A DNA stretch of 40,855 nucleotides from an uncultured Fibrobacter sp. (lineage in GTDB: Bacteria > Fibrobacterota > Fibrobacteria > Fibrobacterales > Fibrobacteraceae). Made by a program: the position numbers and the translations under genes. The stretch's first letter is position 1. Each line of letters begins with the position of its first letter. Positions 1 through 8,148 of this stretch are shown one piece after another. The notes under the pieces are model-generated. The model had not been told where the DNA came from, did not search any database, and saw only the letters and a program-made list of their open reading frames with translations. The stretch lies in assembly GCA_946413655.1 (NCBI GenBank), contig CAMKLO010000030.1, positions 1 to 40,855 on the forward strand, read 5' to 3'.

Positions 1-2
1 TC

Positions 3-56
3 ACGCGGGCGGGCGAACTTTTCCTCGATACGCTCCGGCACGTGCTGGGGGAATAG
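3..56 (+). CDS. C-terminal end of an unidentified protein (partial)
   Basis: Frame 3 of the plus strand is open from the window edge and stops with TAG at 54-56; the visible tail ends in LFLDTLRHVLGE. Codons are rich in G or C at the third position, as expected for a real gene here, and the stop lies 27 bp from the convergent bioD stop. Only 17 residues are visible, so no function can be given, and the frame could be open by chance. Confidence 0.35.
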   Translation, partial: TRAGELFLDTLRHVLGE

Positions 57-83
57 AAGCGGACAAACGCTCTATTTTAAGGT

Positions 84-776
84 TTAAAACGGTTGTACGC
101 CTAAATCGGTGTCGCCGTCTTTGACTTTCGCAAGGACTTCGAGGCCCGTCAGGTCTTGCATCATGCAGATGTTGTCATCTTCCATTTCCAAGTTGCCGCT
201 AGAGCCGTAGCGGTTTACGATGAGCCCACGGACATCGAGGCCGCGGCTGCGGGCGTATTCCACCGTGAGCACGCAGGCGTTGATGGAGCCGAGGGCCGCT
301 GTCGTCACCACGAGAATCGGGAGGTTCACGGTCTTGATAATGTCTTCGAGGAAAATCTTTTGAGATTTGTCGCCAGAAGAAATTGCGCCGACATCATAGC
401 GGATGGGGCAAATGATTCCCCCGCTACCTTCGGCGAAAATGAATTCGTGTCGTTTAGTTGCTGCTTCGAAATCGGCCTGGACTTTCGCAATTTCTACGGG
501 GTTGCCTTCTTTGCGGGCGGCGAGATGCGGCGAGACGGCTTCTTTATAGACATAGCCCACGAGCTGTTCTTGCGTATCGGGAAGATTTGCAATGTTTTTC
601 ACATAGTCGGCGTCACCGGCGACCCATTTGCCGTCGCGGAGTTCTGCGCCGCTGAGGGCGGCCTTGTAGTAGCCCGCATCGATGCCGGAATCGCGCCACT
701 TTTTAACGAGAAGGGCGGTCACAAATGTTTTACCGACATCGGTTCCGGTAGCTGTGATGAAATAACCTTTAGACAT
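84..776 (-). CDS. bioD: Dethiobiotin synthase BioD
   Basis: ATP-dependent carboxylation of 7,8-diaminononanoate to dethiobiotin, the penultimate step of biotin synthesis, in the cytosol. The 230-residue protein opens with the family P-loop, GTDVGKT at residues 11-17, after a short beta strand. It has the expected conserved blocks for diamine binding (KAALSG, around residues 38-43) and the EGSGGI segment near residue 116. Length is normal for the family (about 220-240). It is the last gene of the bioA-bioW-bioF-bioD series on the minus strand and is separated from bioF by 153 bp that contain an intergenic repeat. The start ATG (774-776) is the only good one. Recognition is confident from the P-loop form and the operon context. 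Confidence 0.96.
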   Translation of the reverse strand: MSKGYFITATGTDVGKTFVTALLVKKWRDSGIDAGYYKAALSGAELRDGKWVAGDADYVKNIANLPDTQEQLVGYVYKEAVSPHLAARKEGNPVEIAKVQADFEAATKRHEFIFAEGSGGIICPIRYDVGAISSGDKSQKIFLEDIIKTVNLPILVVTTAALGSINACVLTVEYARSRGLDVRGLIVNRYGSSGNLEMEDDNICMMQDLTGLEVLAKVKDGDTDLGVQPF

Positions 777-820
777 AAAGAGTAAACCGTGGTTAGTGAT
801 TGTGGTTTGGAATAGCTATG

Positions 821-903
821 TGTCATTCTGGAGCCTGTCATCCTCGGAGCGAAGCGTAGAGGATCCAGCACTGGATTCTTCCCCTTACAGGGTCAGAATG
901 ACG
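821..903. repeat. Dispersed intergenic repeat between bioF and bioD
   Basis: The segment starts with TGTCATTCTGGAG and ends with GGTCAGAATGACG, so its outer ends are inverted copies of one another. It contains GGATCCAGCACTGGATTCTT. The words CATTCTG, GGATCCAG and AGAATGACG recur in the repeats at 23031-23190 and 26903-27028. It looks like a non-coding dispersed palindromic element and is not a clear Rho-independent terminator, as no T-run follows. Confidence 0.7.
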
Positions 904-929
904 ATTAAGGTTTCAAATGTGATTACATA

Positions 930-2189
930 TTATGTTGTTGATTTTATGATTTGAGCGATGGTTGTTGCTGCGATCTGGAGTTGTTCTCGCGTATGTGTTG
1001 CCATCAGGCTTGCACGCAGGCGGGCTTGCCCCTTGGCGACTGTCGGATAGCGAATTGCGGGAATCAGGATTCCCTGTTCTTGAAGCTTTGCAGAAACTTG
1101 CATTGCCTTCGCTTCGTCGCCGATAACAATCGGCACAATCGCCGACGGAGACAATTCAACGTTCACGCCTTCACGCCGCAAAGCATCGCAGAAAAATTTC
1201 ACGTTATCGCGCAGATTTTGAACGCGTTCAGGATGCGCTTCGATGTAGCGCAAGTTATTGCAGGCGGCAGCGGCAACGGCAGGAGCCATCGCCGTCGTAA
1301 AGATGAAGCTGCGGGCCTTGTTACGAAGGAAATCAATCAGCTGTTGCTTGCCCGCCACGAAGCCGCCTTCGGCGGCGACGGCTTTGCTCAATGTCCCGAC
1401 GGTTACATCGGCGTGAGCACAGCCGTAGTGTTCGGCAAGTCCGCGGCCGGTCTTGCCGAGCACGCCCGTGGCGTGGGCTTCATCGATCATCAAGAGACAA
1501 TCATTTTCTTTTGCGACACGCAAGAGTTCCGGCAGATTTGCGAGGTCGCCATCCATGCTGAAAACAGCATCCGTCACGATAAGGCCTCGGAAAGGCCGCG
1601 CATCTTGTTTCGCCGTGGCATTTATTGCCGCATTTTCTGTGGGCATTTCGCGTGTGCTAAATTCTGCTTTGGCCGCCGAAATCGCGCGTTCCAAATCTGC
1701 CATATCATTATGCCTATACACAAAGCACTTGGCGCGAGAAAGGCGAATACCATCAATAATGCTGGCGTGGTTCAGTTCATCGCTAAAGATAAAGTCGTTC
1801 TTGCCGCACAAAGCCGAAATCGTGCCGACATTCGCCATGTAGCCCGTGTTGAACGTAATGGCGGATTCTTCGCCTTTGAATTTGGCGATAAATTCTTCCA
1901 GTTCCTGATGCGGAGTCTTGTTGCCCGTCGTAAGCCGAGCGCCGCCGCTACCAGTTCCCCACTCTAGAACCGCTTGGGCCATCGCCTGTTTGAGTTCATC
2001 GATGTTTGCCAAATCTAGATAAGAATTGGAGGCCAGCAGAATCTGTTCCTGCGAAACGCCATTGGGCATGCGGATTTTCACGCACGATGATTCCGGCGTT
2101 TCCATCAAGCGCATCGAGCGATAAGTGTTGTTCGCCCGCGCCGCTTCCAAAGCGTCTTTCGTAAATAAGTCTAAGATTCTTTCGTTCAT
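930..2189 (-). CDS. bioF: 8-amino-7-oxononanoate synthase BioF
   Basis: PLP-dependent condensation of pimeloyl-CoA (or the ACP thioester) with alanine to give 8-amino-7-oxononanoate. The ATG at 2187-2189 (MNERILDLF) is chosen over an in-frame GTG at 2216, because the GTG lies inside the intergenic repeat and the extra nine residues are not family-like. From this start the protein is 419 residues. The alpha-oxoamine synthase motifs are intact: GSGGARLTTG for substrate binding, DEAHATG before the cofactor, and the PLP lysine in VGTLSKAVAAEGG at about residue 269. An Ala/Thr-rich insertion of roughly 25 residues around 175-200 makes it longer than typical BioF (about 385). It lies between bioW and bioD. 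Confidence 0.95.
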   Translation of the reverse strand: MNERILDLFTKDALEAARANNTYRSMRLMETPESSCVKIRMPNGVSQEQILLASNSYLDLANIDELKQAMAQAVLEWGTGSGGARLTTGNKTPHQELEEFIAKFKGEESAITFNTGYMANVGTISALCGKNDFIFSDELNHASIIDGIRLSRAKCFVYRHNDMADLERAISAAKAEFSTREMPTENAAINATAKQDARPFRGLIVTDAVFSMDGDLANLPELLRVAKENDCLLMIDEAHATGVLGKTGRGLAEHYGCAHADVTVGTLSKAVAAEGGFVAGKQQLIDFLRNKARSFIFTTAMAPAVAAAACNNLRYIEAHPERVQNLRDNVKFFCDALRREGVNVELSPSAIVPIVIGDEAKAMQVSAKLQEQGILIPAIRYPTVAKGQARLRASLMATHTREQLQIAATTIAQIIKSTT

Positions 2190-2214
2190 AGTTACTTTAT
2201 AGATTGCCGCCACC

Positions 2215-2330
2215 ACGCTTCGCTCGTGGCAGGCTCAGCGTTCCGCTCCTCGCAATGACGATTAATTCATACTATTCTGCCCTGGATTCTTCGACTTCGC
2301 GCCTTACGGCGCTCCGCTCAGGATGACACA
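2215..2330. repeat. Dispersed intergenic repeat between bioW and bioF
   Basis: A composite of two repeat-like pieces: CGTGGCAGGCTCAGCG...CGCAATGACG, and then CTGGATTCTTCGACTTCGC...GCTCAGGATGACA. The second resembles the ends of the repeats at 821-903 and 26903-27028. The piece ends only 25 bp before the bioF start codon, so in the minus-strand transcript it forms most of the bioW-bioF spacer. Confidence 0.6.
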
Positions 2331-2388
2331 ATTCCCTTTTTACATATACTTATTTCATTCAGGATGACGTGTTTCTCCATCATCAACA

Positions 2389-3204
2389 TTACTGCTTTTG
2401 ACACGGAGCAACATCTACTAACACTTTTTTCTTCTGCAAGTACTCGATGCATTCTTCGGCAGAAGCCTTGCGCGAATCAAACAAGAAAATGCGGCCTCCG
2501 TTTTCGTCGCCCATTTCCTTCATCTTCATGATGCGCACATAGCCGAGTTCCTTGCTCGCAACATAGCCCGTCACGTAATTCGGATCATCGCTCACACAAA
2601 ATTCCGCAACCATCCCGGGGGCATTCGCCACCTTGGTCGCCAGCACAATCGCTTCGTTAAAATGGTTCTTGCAGCCATCCACTTCGCTTGAATGCAAAGC
2701 ATCCATATAAGTTGCACGCACGCCGCGTTCGTGGTCAGGTTCTAGGCGGTTTCCCGTCGCGATATCATACAGCATCGCCCCACGCATCGGGAACGTTTCG
2801 CGCAAGAGTTCAGGCAAATTTGCGGCGAAGTTTTGAAGGCAGGCATTTTCACTCGTTCCCTTCGGCACGCTCAGGGAACTTTCTTTATGAACTTCCATCA
2901 CAGCTTTACTAACTAGCCCAAAAGCCTTGTCCAGCCCTTCCTGCCACGTATCTACATCGATACGCGTCACGGGCAAAGCCTTCAAAATCCGAATATCGCT
3001 TTCGTGAACCTTTTCGATTTTCACGTTGATAAAATCCGGGTCGCCCTTGGAATGATTCATGGCGCGGCGCACCATCGCCGTACACACAGCTTCTACGGAG
3101 TCCCGGCCCACAATGCGTTCGGCACCGGAAATATGCTGTTCGTATTTCTGTTCGCCTTCGCCCACCTGCTGCGAGGCTCGCATTTTCAAGCTATAATATT
3201 CCAT
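2389..3204 (-). CDS. bioW: 6-carboxyhexanoate-CoA ligase (pimeloyl-CoA synthetase) BioW
   Basis: Joins free pimelate to CoA using ATP, supplying the acyl donor for BioF. The 271-residue sequence shows the BioW signatures: YYSLKMRAS at the N-terminus, HISGAERIV near residue 24, RRAMNHSKGDPDF near 47-60, and RGVRATYMDALH, AEFCVSDDPNYVTGYVASKELGYVRI and MKEMGDENGGRIF in the C-terminal half. Length matches Bacillus BioW (about 260). Its place between bioA and bioF means this organism makes pimeloyl-CoA from pimelate and does not depend solely on the BioC-BioH fatty-acid route; where pimelate comes from cannot be seen here. The start ATG at 3202-3204 fits the known N-terminus. Confidence 0.95.
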   Translation of the reverse strand: MEYYSLKMRASQQVGEGEQKYEQHISGAERIVGRDSVEAVCTAMVRRAMNHSKGDPDFINVKIEKVHESDIRILKALPVTRIDVDTWQEGLDKAFGLVSKAVMEVHKESSLSVPKGTSENACLQNFAANLPELLRETFPMRGAMLYDIATGNRLEPDHERGVRATYMDALHSSEVDGCKNHFNEAIVLATKVANAPGMVAEFCVSDDPNYVTGYVASKELGYVRIMKMKEMGDENGGRIFLFDSRKASAEECIEYLQKKKVLVDVAPCQKQ

Positions 3205-3282
3205 AATTCAAAATAAACTAACTTTTCTGTTTTGTTATAATCGTCATCGAGTGGACTTCTCCTTTTTTAACTTTACAAGAAA

Positions 3283-3311
3283 GGAGATTCCCGGTCGGAG
3301 CCGGGAATGAC
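3283..3311. repeat. Palindromic repeat, GGAGATTCCCGG / CCGGGAATGAC family
   Basis: A perfect 8-bp inverted repeat (ATTCCCGG, 6-nt loop, CCGGGAAT) framed by GGAG on one side and GAC on the other. The same framed palindrome occurs in opposite orientation at 18352-18379 and in expanded form at 35824-35873. It lies in the 140-bp bioA-bioW spacer. Confidence 0.7.
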
Positions 3312-3344
3312 AAAATCAAGTAAACACCTCGATTATAGCAAAAA

Positions 3345-4700
3345 TCACTCATGAAATTCATCTTCGCCTTCTACAATAGGCGCGGGTTCACATTCACCAA
3401 TCATCTTGATGGCTTCGCAAATGCGGTCAACTTCAGAATCGGTCGTAATGAGCGGAGGCATCGTGTAAACGTAATTGCAGAAAGGCCTGAGCCACACGCC
3501 GGTTTCGCGAATCATGCGCAGAATATCGTCCGCAGAAGGTTTCGCCTTCAGTTCCAAGACACCGATAGCGCCAAGCACTCGTACATCCGCCGCATTTTCA
3601 AGCGCGCGGAGCGGTTCCAGATTCTGCTTCAAGCGTTTTTCAATCCGAGCAACGCTCGCGGCATAATCGCGACTTTCGAACAACGAAAGCGAAGCGATTC
3701 CCGCAGCACATGCCAACGGATTCGCCATGTAGGTGGGGCCGTGCATAAATGCTGGAATCTTGCTATTCGTAATCGTTTCTGCAACCTTCTCAGACGCAAC
3801 GCAGGCCGCCATCGTAATGCTTCCGCCCGTGAGCGCCTTACCGATGCACATGATATCCGGCTTCACGAAGTCGGCGCATTTATTTTCGCGACAAGTATCG
3901 GCCGCATTTCCATTGGTATGCATCATCGCAAAACGCGGACCCGTGCGGAAAAAGCCCGAAGCGATTTCGTCCAGAATCAACAGGATGCCGTAGCGGTCGC
4001 AAAGTTCGCGAAGCGCCTTCAAGTAGCCCGCATTGTAAAGCCACATGCCGTTTCCACCCTGAAACACGGGTTCGCAAATCACGGCAGCGATTTCATCCTT
4101 ATGTTCCTCGACAACGCGCTCCATCGAAGCGAAATCCGCCGGATTCCAAGCCTCGTCAAAGCGGCAGTTCGGACGTTCCGCAAAATAATGATGCGGCATG
4201 ATTCCGCGGAAAAGCGTATGCATTCCGTCAGGATCAGAAAGCGCCATCGCGCCCGCGGTGTCGCCGTGGTAGCCGCCCTTCAAGGCGACCAACTTGCAAC
4301 GCTCCGGGCGCGAGAGCGAATGCTGGTACTGCACCGCCATCTTGGCGCTGCATTCCACGGCAATGCTTCCCGAATCTGCAAAGAAAATCTTGTTGAGACC
4401 TTCCGGCAAAAAATTCACCAGCTTTTCACCAAGTTCAATTGCAGGCTCGTGCGTAAAGCCGCCGAACATCACGTGGCACATCTTTTCGCTCTGTTTCTGA
4501 ATCGCCTCGACGATTTCAGGGGCGTTATGCCCGTGCGCCATGCACCACCAACTCGATACCGCATCAATTAGTTTCAAACCATCGGCCGTTTCAATCGTCG
4601 TTCCATGAGCGGATTTTGCAAGGAACCTGGCCGGAGTATTTTTCAGCGCCGCATACGGGTGCCACAAATGCTCGCTATCAAAATCAAGTAGCTTTTTCAT
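3345..4700 (-). CDS. bioA: Adenosylmethionine-8-amino-7-oxononanoate aminotransferase BioA
   Basis: PLP-dependent transamination of 8-amino-7-oxononanoate to 7,8-diaminononanoate, with SAM as the usual amino donor. The 451-residue class-III aminotransferase begins HLWHPYAALKNTP (residues 11-23), a BioA hallmark. It has SSWWCMAHGHNAPEI around 49-63, the phosphate-binding DSGSIAVECSAKMA near 109-122, LDEIASGFFRTG at 243-254, and the PLP lysine K288 in GKALTGG. Length is slightly above the usual 420-430. It is the first gene of the minus-strand biotin series and diverges from the GNAT gene across 76 bp; that gap contains an A+T-rich stretch suited to a promoter. No biotin-repressor operator was recognised with confidence. 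Confidence 0.96.
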   Translation of the reverse strand: MKKLLDFDSEHLWHPYAALKNTPARFLAKSAHGTTIETADGLKLIDAVSSWWCMAHGHNAPEIVEAIQKQSEKMCHVMFGGFTHEPAIELGEKLVNFLPEGLNKIFFADSGSIAVECSAKMAVQYQHSLSRPERCKLVALKGGYHGDTAGAMALSDPDGMHTLFRGIMPHHYFAERPNCRFDEAWNPADFASMERVVEEHKDEIAAVICEPVFQGGNGMWLYNAGYLKALRELCDRYGILLILDEIASGFFRTGPRFAMMHTNGNAADTCRENKCADFVKPDIMCIGKALTGGSITMAACVASEKVAETITNSKIPAFMHGPTYMANPLACAAGIASLSLFESRDYAASVARIEKRLKQNLEPLRALENAADVRVLGAIGVLELKAKPSADDILRMIRETGVWLRPFCNYVYTMPPLITTDSEVDRICEAIKMIGECEPAPIVEGEDEFHE

Positions 4701-4776
4701 TTGCGGCCAAATATAGAAATTCCCCTACGCCATGGCTTTTTTTATATATTCGTCCAATAAAAAGCGGTGAAAGATT

Positions 4777-5265
4777 ATGTTCAAAATCGAAGCCTACAAC
4801 GAAAAGTACATCAACGAAGCCATTGCAATCTGGAACGACATCGTCGAAGACGGCATCGCGTTCCCGCAGAAGGAAACGCTTGACCCGCAGATAGGCGATG
4901 CATTTTTCAAGTCGCAGTCGTTTACGGGCATCGCCATCGACACTGACTCCGGCGAAGTGGTCGGACTGTACATTCTTCACCCGAACAACGTGGGGCGCTG
5001 CGGGCATATTTCGAATGCGAGTTATGCGGTCAAAAAGAACAGGCGCGGCCAGCACATCGGCGAATTTCTCGTGAAAGATTGCCTTGCGAAGGCAAAGGAA
5101 ATCGGCTTCAGGATTTTGCAGTTTAACGCAGTTGTCGCGACGAACACGTCAGCGCTGAAGCTCTACAAGAAACTCGGCTTTACCCAGCTCGGCGTGATTC
5201 CCAAGGGATTCCTGCTCAAAGACGGGAACTACGAGGACATCATCCCGCACTATATCGAGCTGTAA
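4777..5265 (+). CDS. GNAT-family N-acetyltransferase
   Basis: A 162-residue acetyl-CoA-dependent acetyltransferase of unknown substrate. It has the GNAT core: beta4 VVGLYILHP near 63-71, the acetyl-CoA loop in VKKNRRGQHIGEFLVKDCL (about 88-106; a Q/RxxGxG/A-type loop), and the C-terminal NTSALKLYKKLGFTQLGVIPKGF block near 126-148. The NxxALKLYxKLGF form and the ending resemble uncharacterised L-amino-acid or phosphinothricin-type acetyltransferases, but the substrate cannot be set from sequence. SD-like GGTGAAAG lies 5 bp before the ATG. Its last 16 bp overlap the convergent lipoprotein gene, so the two stops are interleaved and there is no room for a terminator between them. Confidence 0.85.
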   Translation: MFKIEAYNEKYINEAIAIWNDIVEDGIAFPQKETLDPQIGDAFFKSQSFTGIAIDTDSGEVVGLYILHPNNVGRCGHISNASYAVKKNRRGQHIGEFLVKDCLAKAKEIGFRILQFNAVVATNTSALKLYKKLGFTQLGVIPKGFLLKDGNYEDIIPHYIEL

Positions 5266-6047
5266 ACGTAAACTCCTGAACGGGTCGAAACAAATTTTCC
5301 GTTGAATGGTTTGTTTAACGTTCCGTAAACTTTGAATGGGCAGAACAATTCCGTTGAAGGCGGTTTTTCTTTGTCAAGCAAATCCAATTGCAAAGTGTCG
5401 CCTTTGACGAACGCTCCGATTGATTTGATGTATTTTTTAGAATAGCTTCGTTGCGACGGGAAAACAATGACGTTTTTCCCGTTTTTCTCTTCGACAAATG
5501 CTGTATCGGAAGAGTAGTGTTTATTTATTTCCTGTTCGTCAAGGATGCAATCCGATATGGAATCCAGAGTGACAAAATCCTCGTCATAGCGGATGATTGA
5601 ATAAGCGCCCATAGCTGCTAGATACTTCTCTTCTAGTTCTCCTTTTAGCGAGGTATAGACTAGGACGGGACAGTCTAGGGGAGGGACAAGGGTGCTTTCA
5701 TCTTTACGTTTCATGGAAACAAACAGGGTGTCGTTTGCGCTGCGAGTTTCAATGATGTATTTGTCTTGTGAATCATTGATGTTTGCAGGAAACGTGAGTT
5801 TCCATGTCCCGTCAAAATATTTAAGGTAGATTTTATCTAATGCAATGAGTTTGTCGATTGAATCGGGGGTGATTATACATGACGAGATTGAATCTAAAAT
5901 CAGGGGGCTTTTTTCGTTGTTTGCGAATACACTTTTGTTTCCGATTTCGTTTACCTCACTAGATTTGTCGCTAGAACAAGCTGAAATTGTAAATGCAGCT
6001 AATAGAATTGTCAATGCATGGGTAAGTACCATAGATTTTTTGTACAA
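5250..6047 (-). CDS. Lipoprotein with an internal tandem duplication, function unknown
   Basis: A 265-residue predicted lipoprotein. The start is a TTG (6045-6047) preceded by a strong Shine-Dalgarno, AAGGAGGATCAAC; the downstream ATG at 6032 would lose the KK n-region. The signal peptide ends in the lipobox ISAC with Cys24. The mature part consists of two similar units: about 49-152, beginning LDSISSCI, and about 160-262, beginning LDSISDCI. Each unit contains one early Cys and one late Cys (C57/C126 and C167/about C238) followed by a V-Y-x-(S/T)-L segment, which suggests one disulfide per unit. I know no family for it. Its 3' end overlaps the GNAT gene. The 112 bp upstream are very A+T-rich and probably hold its promoter. 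Confidence 0.8.
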   Translation of the reverse strand: MYKKSMVLTHALTILLAAFTISACSSDKSSEVNEIGNKSVFANNEKSPLILDSISSCIITPDSIDKLIALDKIYLKYFDGTWKLTFPANINDSQDKYIIETRSANDTLFVSMKRKDESTLVPPLDCPVLVYTSLKGELEEKYLAAMGAYSIIRYDEDFVTLDSISDCILDEQEINKHYSSDTAFVEEKNGKNVIVFPSQRSYSKKYIKSIGAFVKGDTLQLDLLDKEKPPSTELFCPFKVYGTLNKPFNGKFVSTRSGVYVYSSI

Positions 6048-6159
6048 GTTGATCCTCCTTCCTATATAGATAATTACTTAATTATAAAATAATAAAAATC
6101 AACGATGAAATCAAGATAAATTTTCTTAAGGTTACGAAAGCTTGATAATGTATCGTTTT

Positions 6160-6948
6160 TTACAGAGCGCTGTCCAATGCCATCATGAGCGTGAAACCGA
6201 CGGCGAAGAGAATTGTGCCTGCGTCAAAGTGGTCGCCTTCGCTTACTTCGGGAAGCATTTCTTCAACGACAACGTAAATCATTGCGCCTGCGGCAAATGA
6301 GAGTAAGTAAGGCATGAACGGCGAAAGAATTTCGGCAGCGATTAAGGTAATCAGCGCACCGACGGGTTCAACGGCCCCGGAGAGCGCTCCGAGTGCAAAT
6401 GCCTTTTTGCGTGTTGCGCCTTCGGCTTTTAACGGGAGCGAAACAACGGCTCCTTCGGGAAAGTTTTGTATCGCGATACCGATGGAAAGTGCGAATGCGG
6501 CCGAGAGCGTGATGGCGACGTTTCCGGAAAGCCAGCCTGCAAAGACGATGCCGACGGCCATGCCTTCGGGCAAGTTGTGGAGTGTCACGGCGAGCGTGAG
6601 CATTGTGGTGCGCTTGAGTTTTGCTCTTGGGCCTTCGGGCGTTTGACTGCCCAAATGCAAATGCGGTGTGACTTTATCCAAAATGAACAGGAATAAAATG
6701 CCTGCCCAGAATCCAACTGTGGCAGGAGCAAATGATAATTTGCCTAAATGCTCGCTTGCCTTGATTGCGGGGAGAAGCAAACTCCAAACGGATGCCGCCA
6801 CCATGACGCCAGCAGCAAATGCCAAAAGCCCGCGCTTTAAATTTTGCTTCATTTGCCCGCGGACAAAGAAAACACATGCGGCGCCGAGAACCGTCCCTAA
6901 AAACGGAATGGCGAGCCCCTGGATAATCGGAATAATTGCTTGGTTCAT
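6160..6948 (-). CDS. ZIP-family divalent metal transporter
   Basis: A 262-residue inner-membrane protein with about eight predicted membrane segments, of the GufA/ZupT type, importing Zn2+ and possibly other divalent ions. The two ZIP metal-site helices are clear: HNLPEGMAVG near residue 124 and QNFPEGAVVSLPL near residue 161. The loop before TM4 is short and carries HLHLG. The C-terminal segment VVEEMLPE is also typical. It is second in a two-gene minus-strand unit, 16 bp after the DMT transporter stop. The start ATG at 6946-6948 has only a weak SD, which would fit translational coupling to the gene before it. The preferred metal cannot be read from the sequence. Confidence 0.92.
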   Translation of the reverse strand: MNQAIIPIIQGLAIPFLGTVLGAACVFFVRGQMKQNLKRGLLAFAAGVMVAASVWSLLLPAIKASEHLGKLSFAPATVGFWAGILFLFILDKVTPHLHLGSQTPEGPRAKLKRTTMLTLAVTLHNLPEGMAVGIVFAGWLSGNVAITLSAAFALSIGIAIQNFPEGAVVSLPLKAEGATRKKAFALGALSGAVEPVGALITLIAAEILSPFMPYLLSFAAGAMIYVVVEEMLPEVSEGDHFDAGTILFAVGFTLMMALDSAL

Positions 6949-6964
6949 GCGTTAAAAGATAATA

Positions 6965-8005
6965 TTATGCGTGTAAATCGTTTGCGAGTTTCTCTAAATC
7001 TTTGACGTTGTGATGATGGCCGTGTTTTGTGTCTGAAAAAATGTGGCTATGCAAGTGAGAGTGCTCAATGGTGTGCGTATGGGATATCCCATTGTGGGTG
7101 TGCGTGAAAATGTGCTTGTGCAAGTGTGAATGTTCGCGGATTAACGTGTCGTAAATGACGAAGGCGGTTCCTACAATCATAATCAATAGCGCTACGATGT
7201 ATTGCGTTGTGATTTCTTCGTTCAAAAGAACTATGGAAAATAGGACGCCAATAAATGGCGCTATGGCATAAAATGCGCTAGTTTTTGCCGCTCCCAAATA
7301 TTTTTGTGCGCGGATGTATGTAAAAATGCTCAAGCCGTAGGCTATGAAACCAAGCAATAGCGCCAATGGAATGTACTTGGCAACAACGTTGGTTTCGTTT
7401 GTTGCTATGGAAACGATTATTGAACCGATTCCTGAACAAAGTCCTTTTATGGTTACAATTTGATATGTGCTTTTGTCTGAAATTTTTCTGGTGCAGTTGT
7501 TTTCTAGACCCCAGCAGATTGTCGCTCCGAGAACAAAGATGGAACCTACTGAAAATTTGAATCCTTCATCATTTTCAAAAGAGAGGATGAAACTAGATGT
7601 CGTTATAAATAAAATAGCAAACCATAAGCGCAGAGAAACTTTTTCTTTAAAGATGAAAAGAGCTATTAGCGTTGTGGCTACAATTTCGAAATTCCCTAGT
7701 AGAGAAGCATTGCCCGACGTTCCGTATTTTACGCCGAACATGAGTAAAATGGGGGCGATGATATCGAGTAGAATCATTCCCAAGGTATAGGGCAAATCCT
7801 TTTTGCCGAGTCTTTCTGATTGAGGCTCGTGCTTGAAGTGGAGTAAATAAAGCATGCCGATGCCGAGGCCTGCTCCGATATAAAGTAATCCTGCCAGAAA
7901 AATGGGTGAAATTTGTGCAAGCAGCATTTTGGAACAGGGAACGTTCAATGCGTAAAATGCTGCTGCTGCGATAGCGTAGATAATCGCGATGACATTTTTG
8001 TTCAT
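6965..8005 (-). CDS. DMT-superfamily (EamA) transporter with histidine-rich C-terminal tail
   Basis: A 346-residue inner-membrane protein made of two EamA repeats with about ten membrane helices (residues 5-290). The N-terminal helix starts AAAFYALNVPCSKMLL, and the second EamA unit begins near WGLENNCTRKIS. After the last helix there is a cytosolic or periplasmic tail, from about residue 292, with 17 histidines in HxH and HSHLH patterns and a HGHHH cluster near 330. Such tails bind Zn2+, Ni2+ or Co2+ in other proteins. DMT members otherwise export amino acids or metabolites, so the tail and the ZIP neighbour 16 bp downstream are what point to metal handling. The family is certain; the substrate is not. 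Confidence 0.88.
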   Translation of the reverse strand: MNKNVIAIIYAIAAAAFYALNVPCSKMLLAQISPIFLAGLLYIGAGLGIGMLYLLHFKHEPQSERLGKKDLPYTLGMILLDIIAPILLMFGVKYGTSGNASLLGNFEIVATTLIALFIFKEKVSLRLWFAILFITTSSFILSFENDEGFKFSVGSIFVLGATICWGLENNCTRKISDKSTYQIVTIKGLCSGIGSIIVSIATNETNVVAKYIPLALLLGFIAYGLSIFTYIRAQKYLGAAKTSAFYAIAPFIGVLFSIVLLNEEITTQYIVALLIMIVGTAFVIYDTLIREHSHLHKHIFTHTHNGISHTHTIEHSHLHSHIFSDTKHGHHHNVKDLEKLANDLHA

Positions 8006-8097
8006 GGTTTAAATATAGCTTTTCGTGGGGATGTTGTGGTGGCTTTAATTTTGAAATTAGATAAATCTAACAATATGCAAGTCTCAAATGGATTTTT

Positions 8098-8113
8098 TAT
8101 AGCCTAATTGGAG
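8098..8113 (+). promoter_or_regulatory. Candidate AraC-type half-site upstream of the secreted hydrolase
   Basis: TAGCCTAATTGGAG at 8100-8113 matches TAGTCTAATTGGAG upstream of tonB (30754-30767) at 13 of 14 positions. It lies 35 bp before the hydrolase ATG, in the 143-bp divergent spacer with the DMT transporter. The match is seen directly; a role as a regulator site is inference. Confidence 0.45.
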
Positions 8114-8148
8114 TAGCTTTAGTATAAATGTTTTGTTATCATGTAGGC

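Noticed and set aside
951..1967. Long plus-strand frame (338 codons) antisense to bioF
   Set aside because: It mirrors the codon pattern of bioF; the protein is Cys/His/Arg-rich without any family motif and has no SD. The bioF reading is complete with all catalytic blocks.
3351..4571. Plus-strand frame of 406 codons antisense to bioA
   Set aside because: A shadow of the high-G+C third positions of bioA; composition is Arg/His-biased and it has no motif or ribosome binding site.
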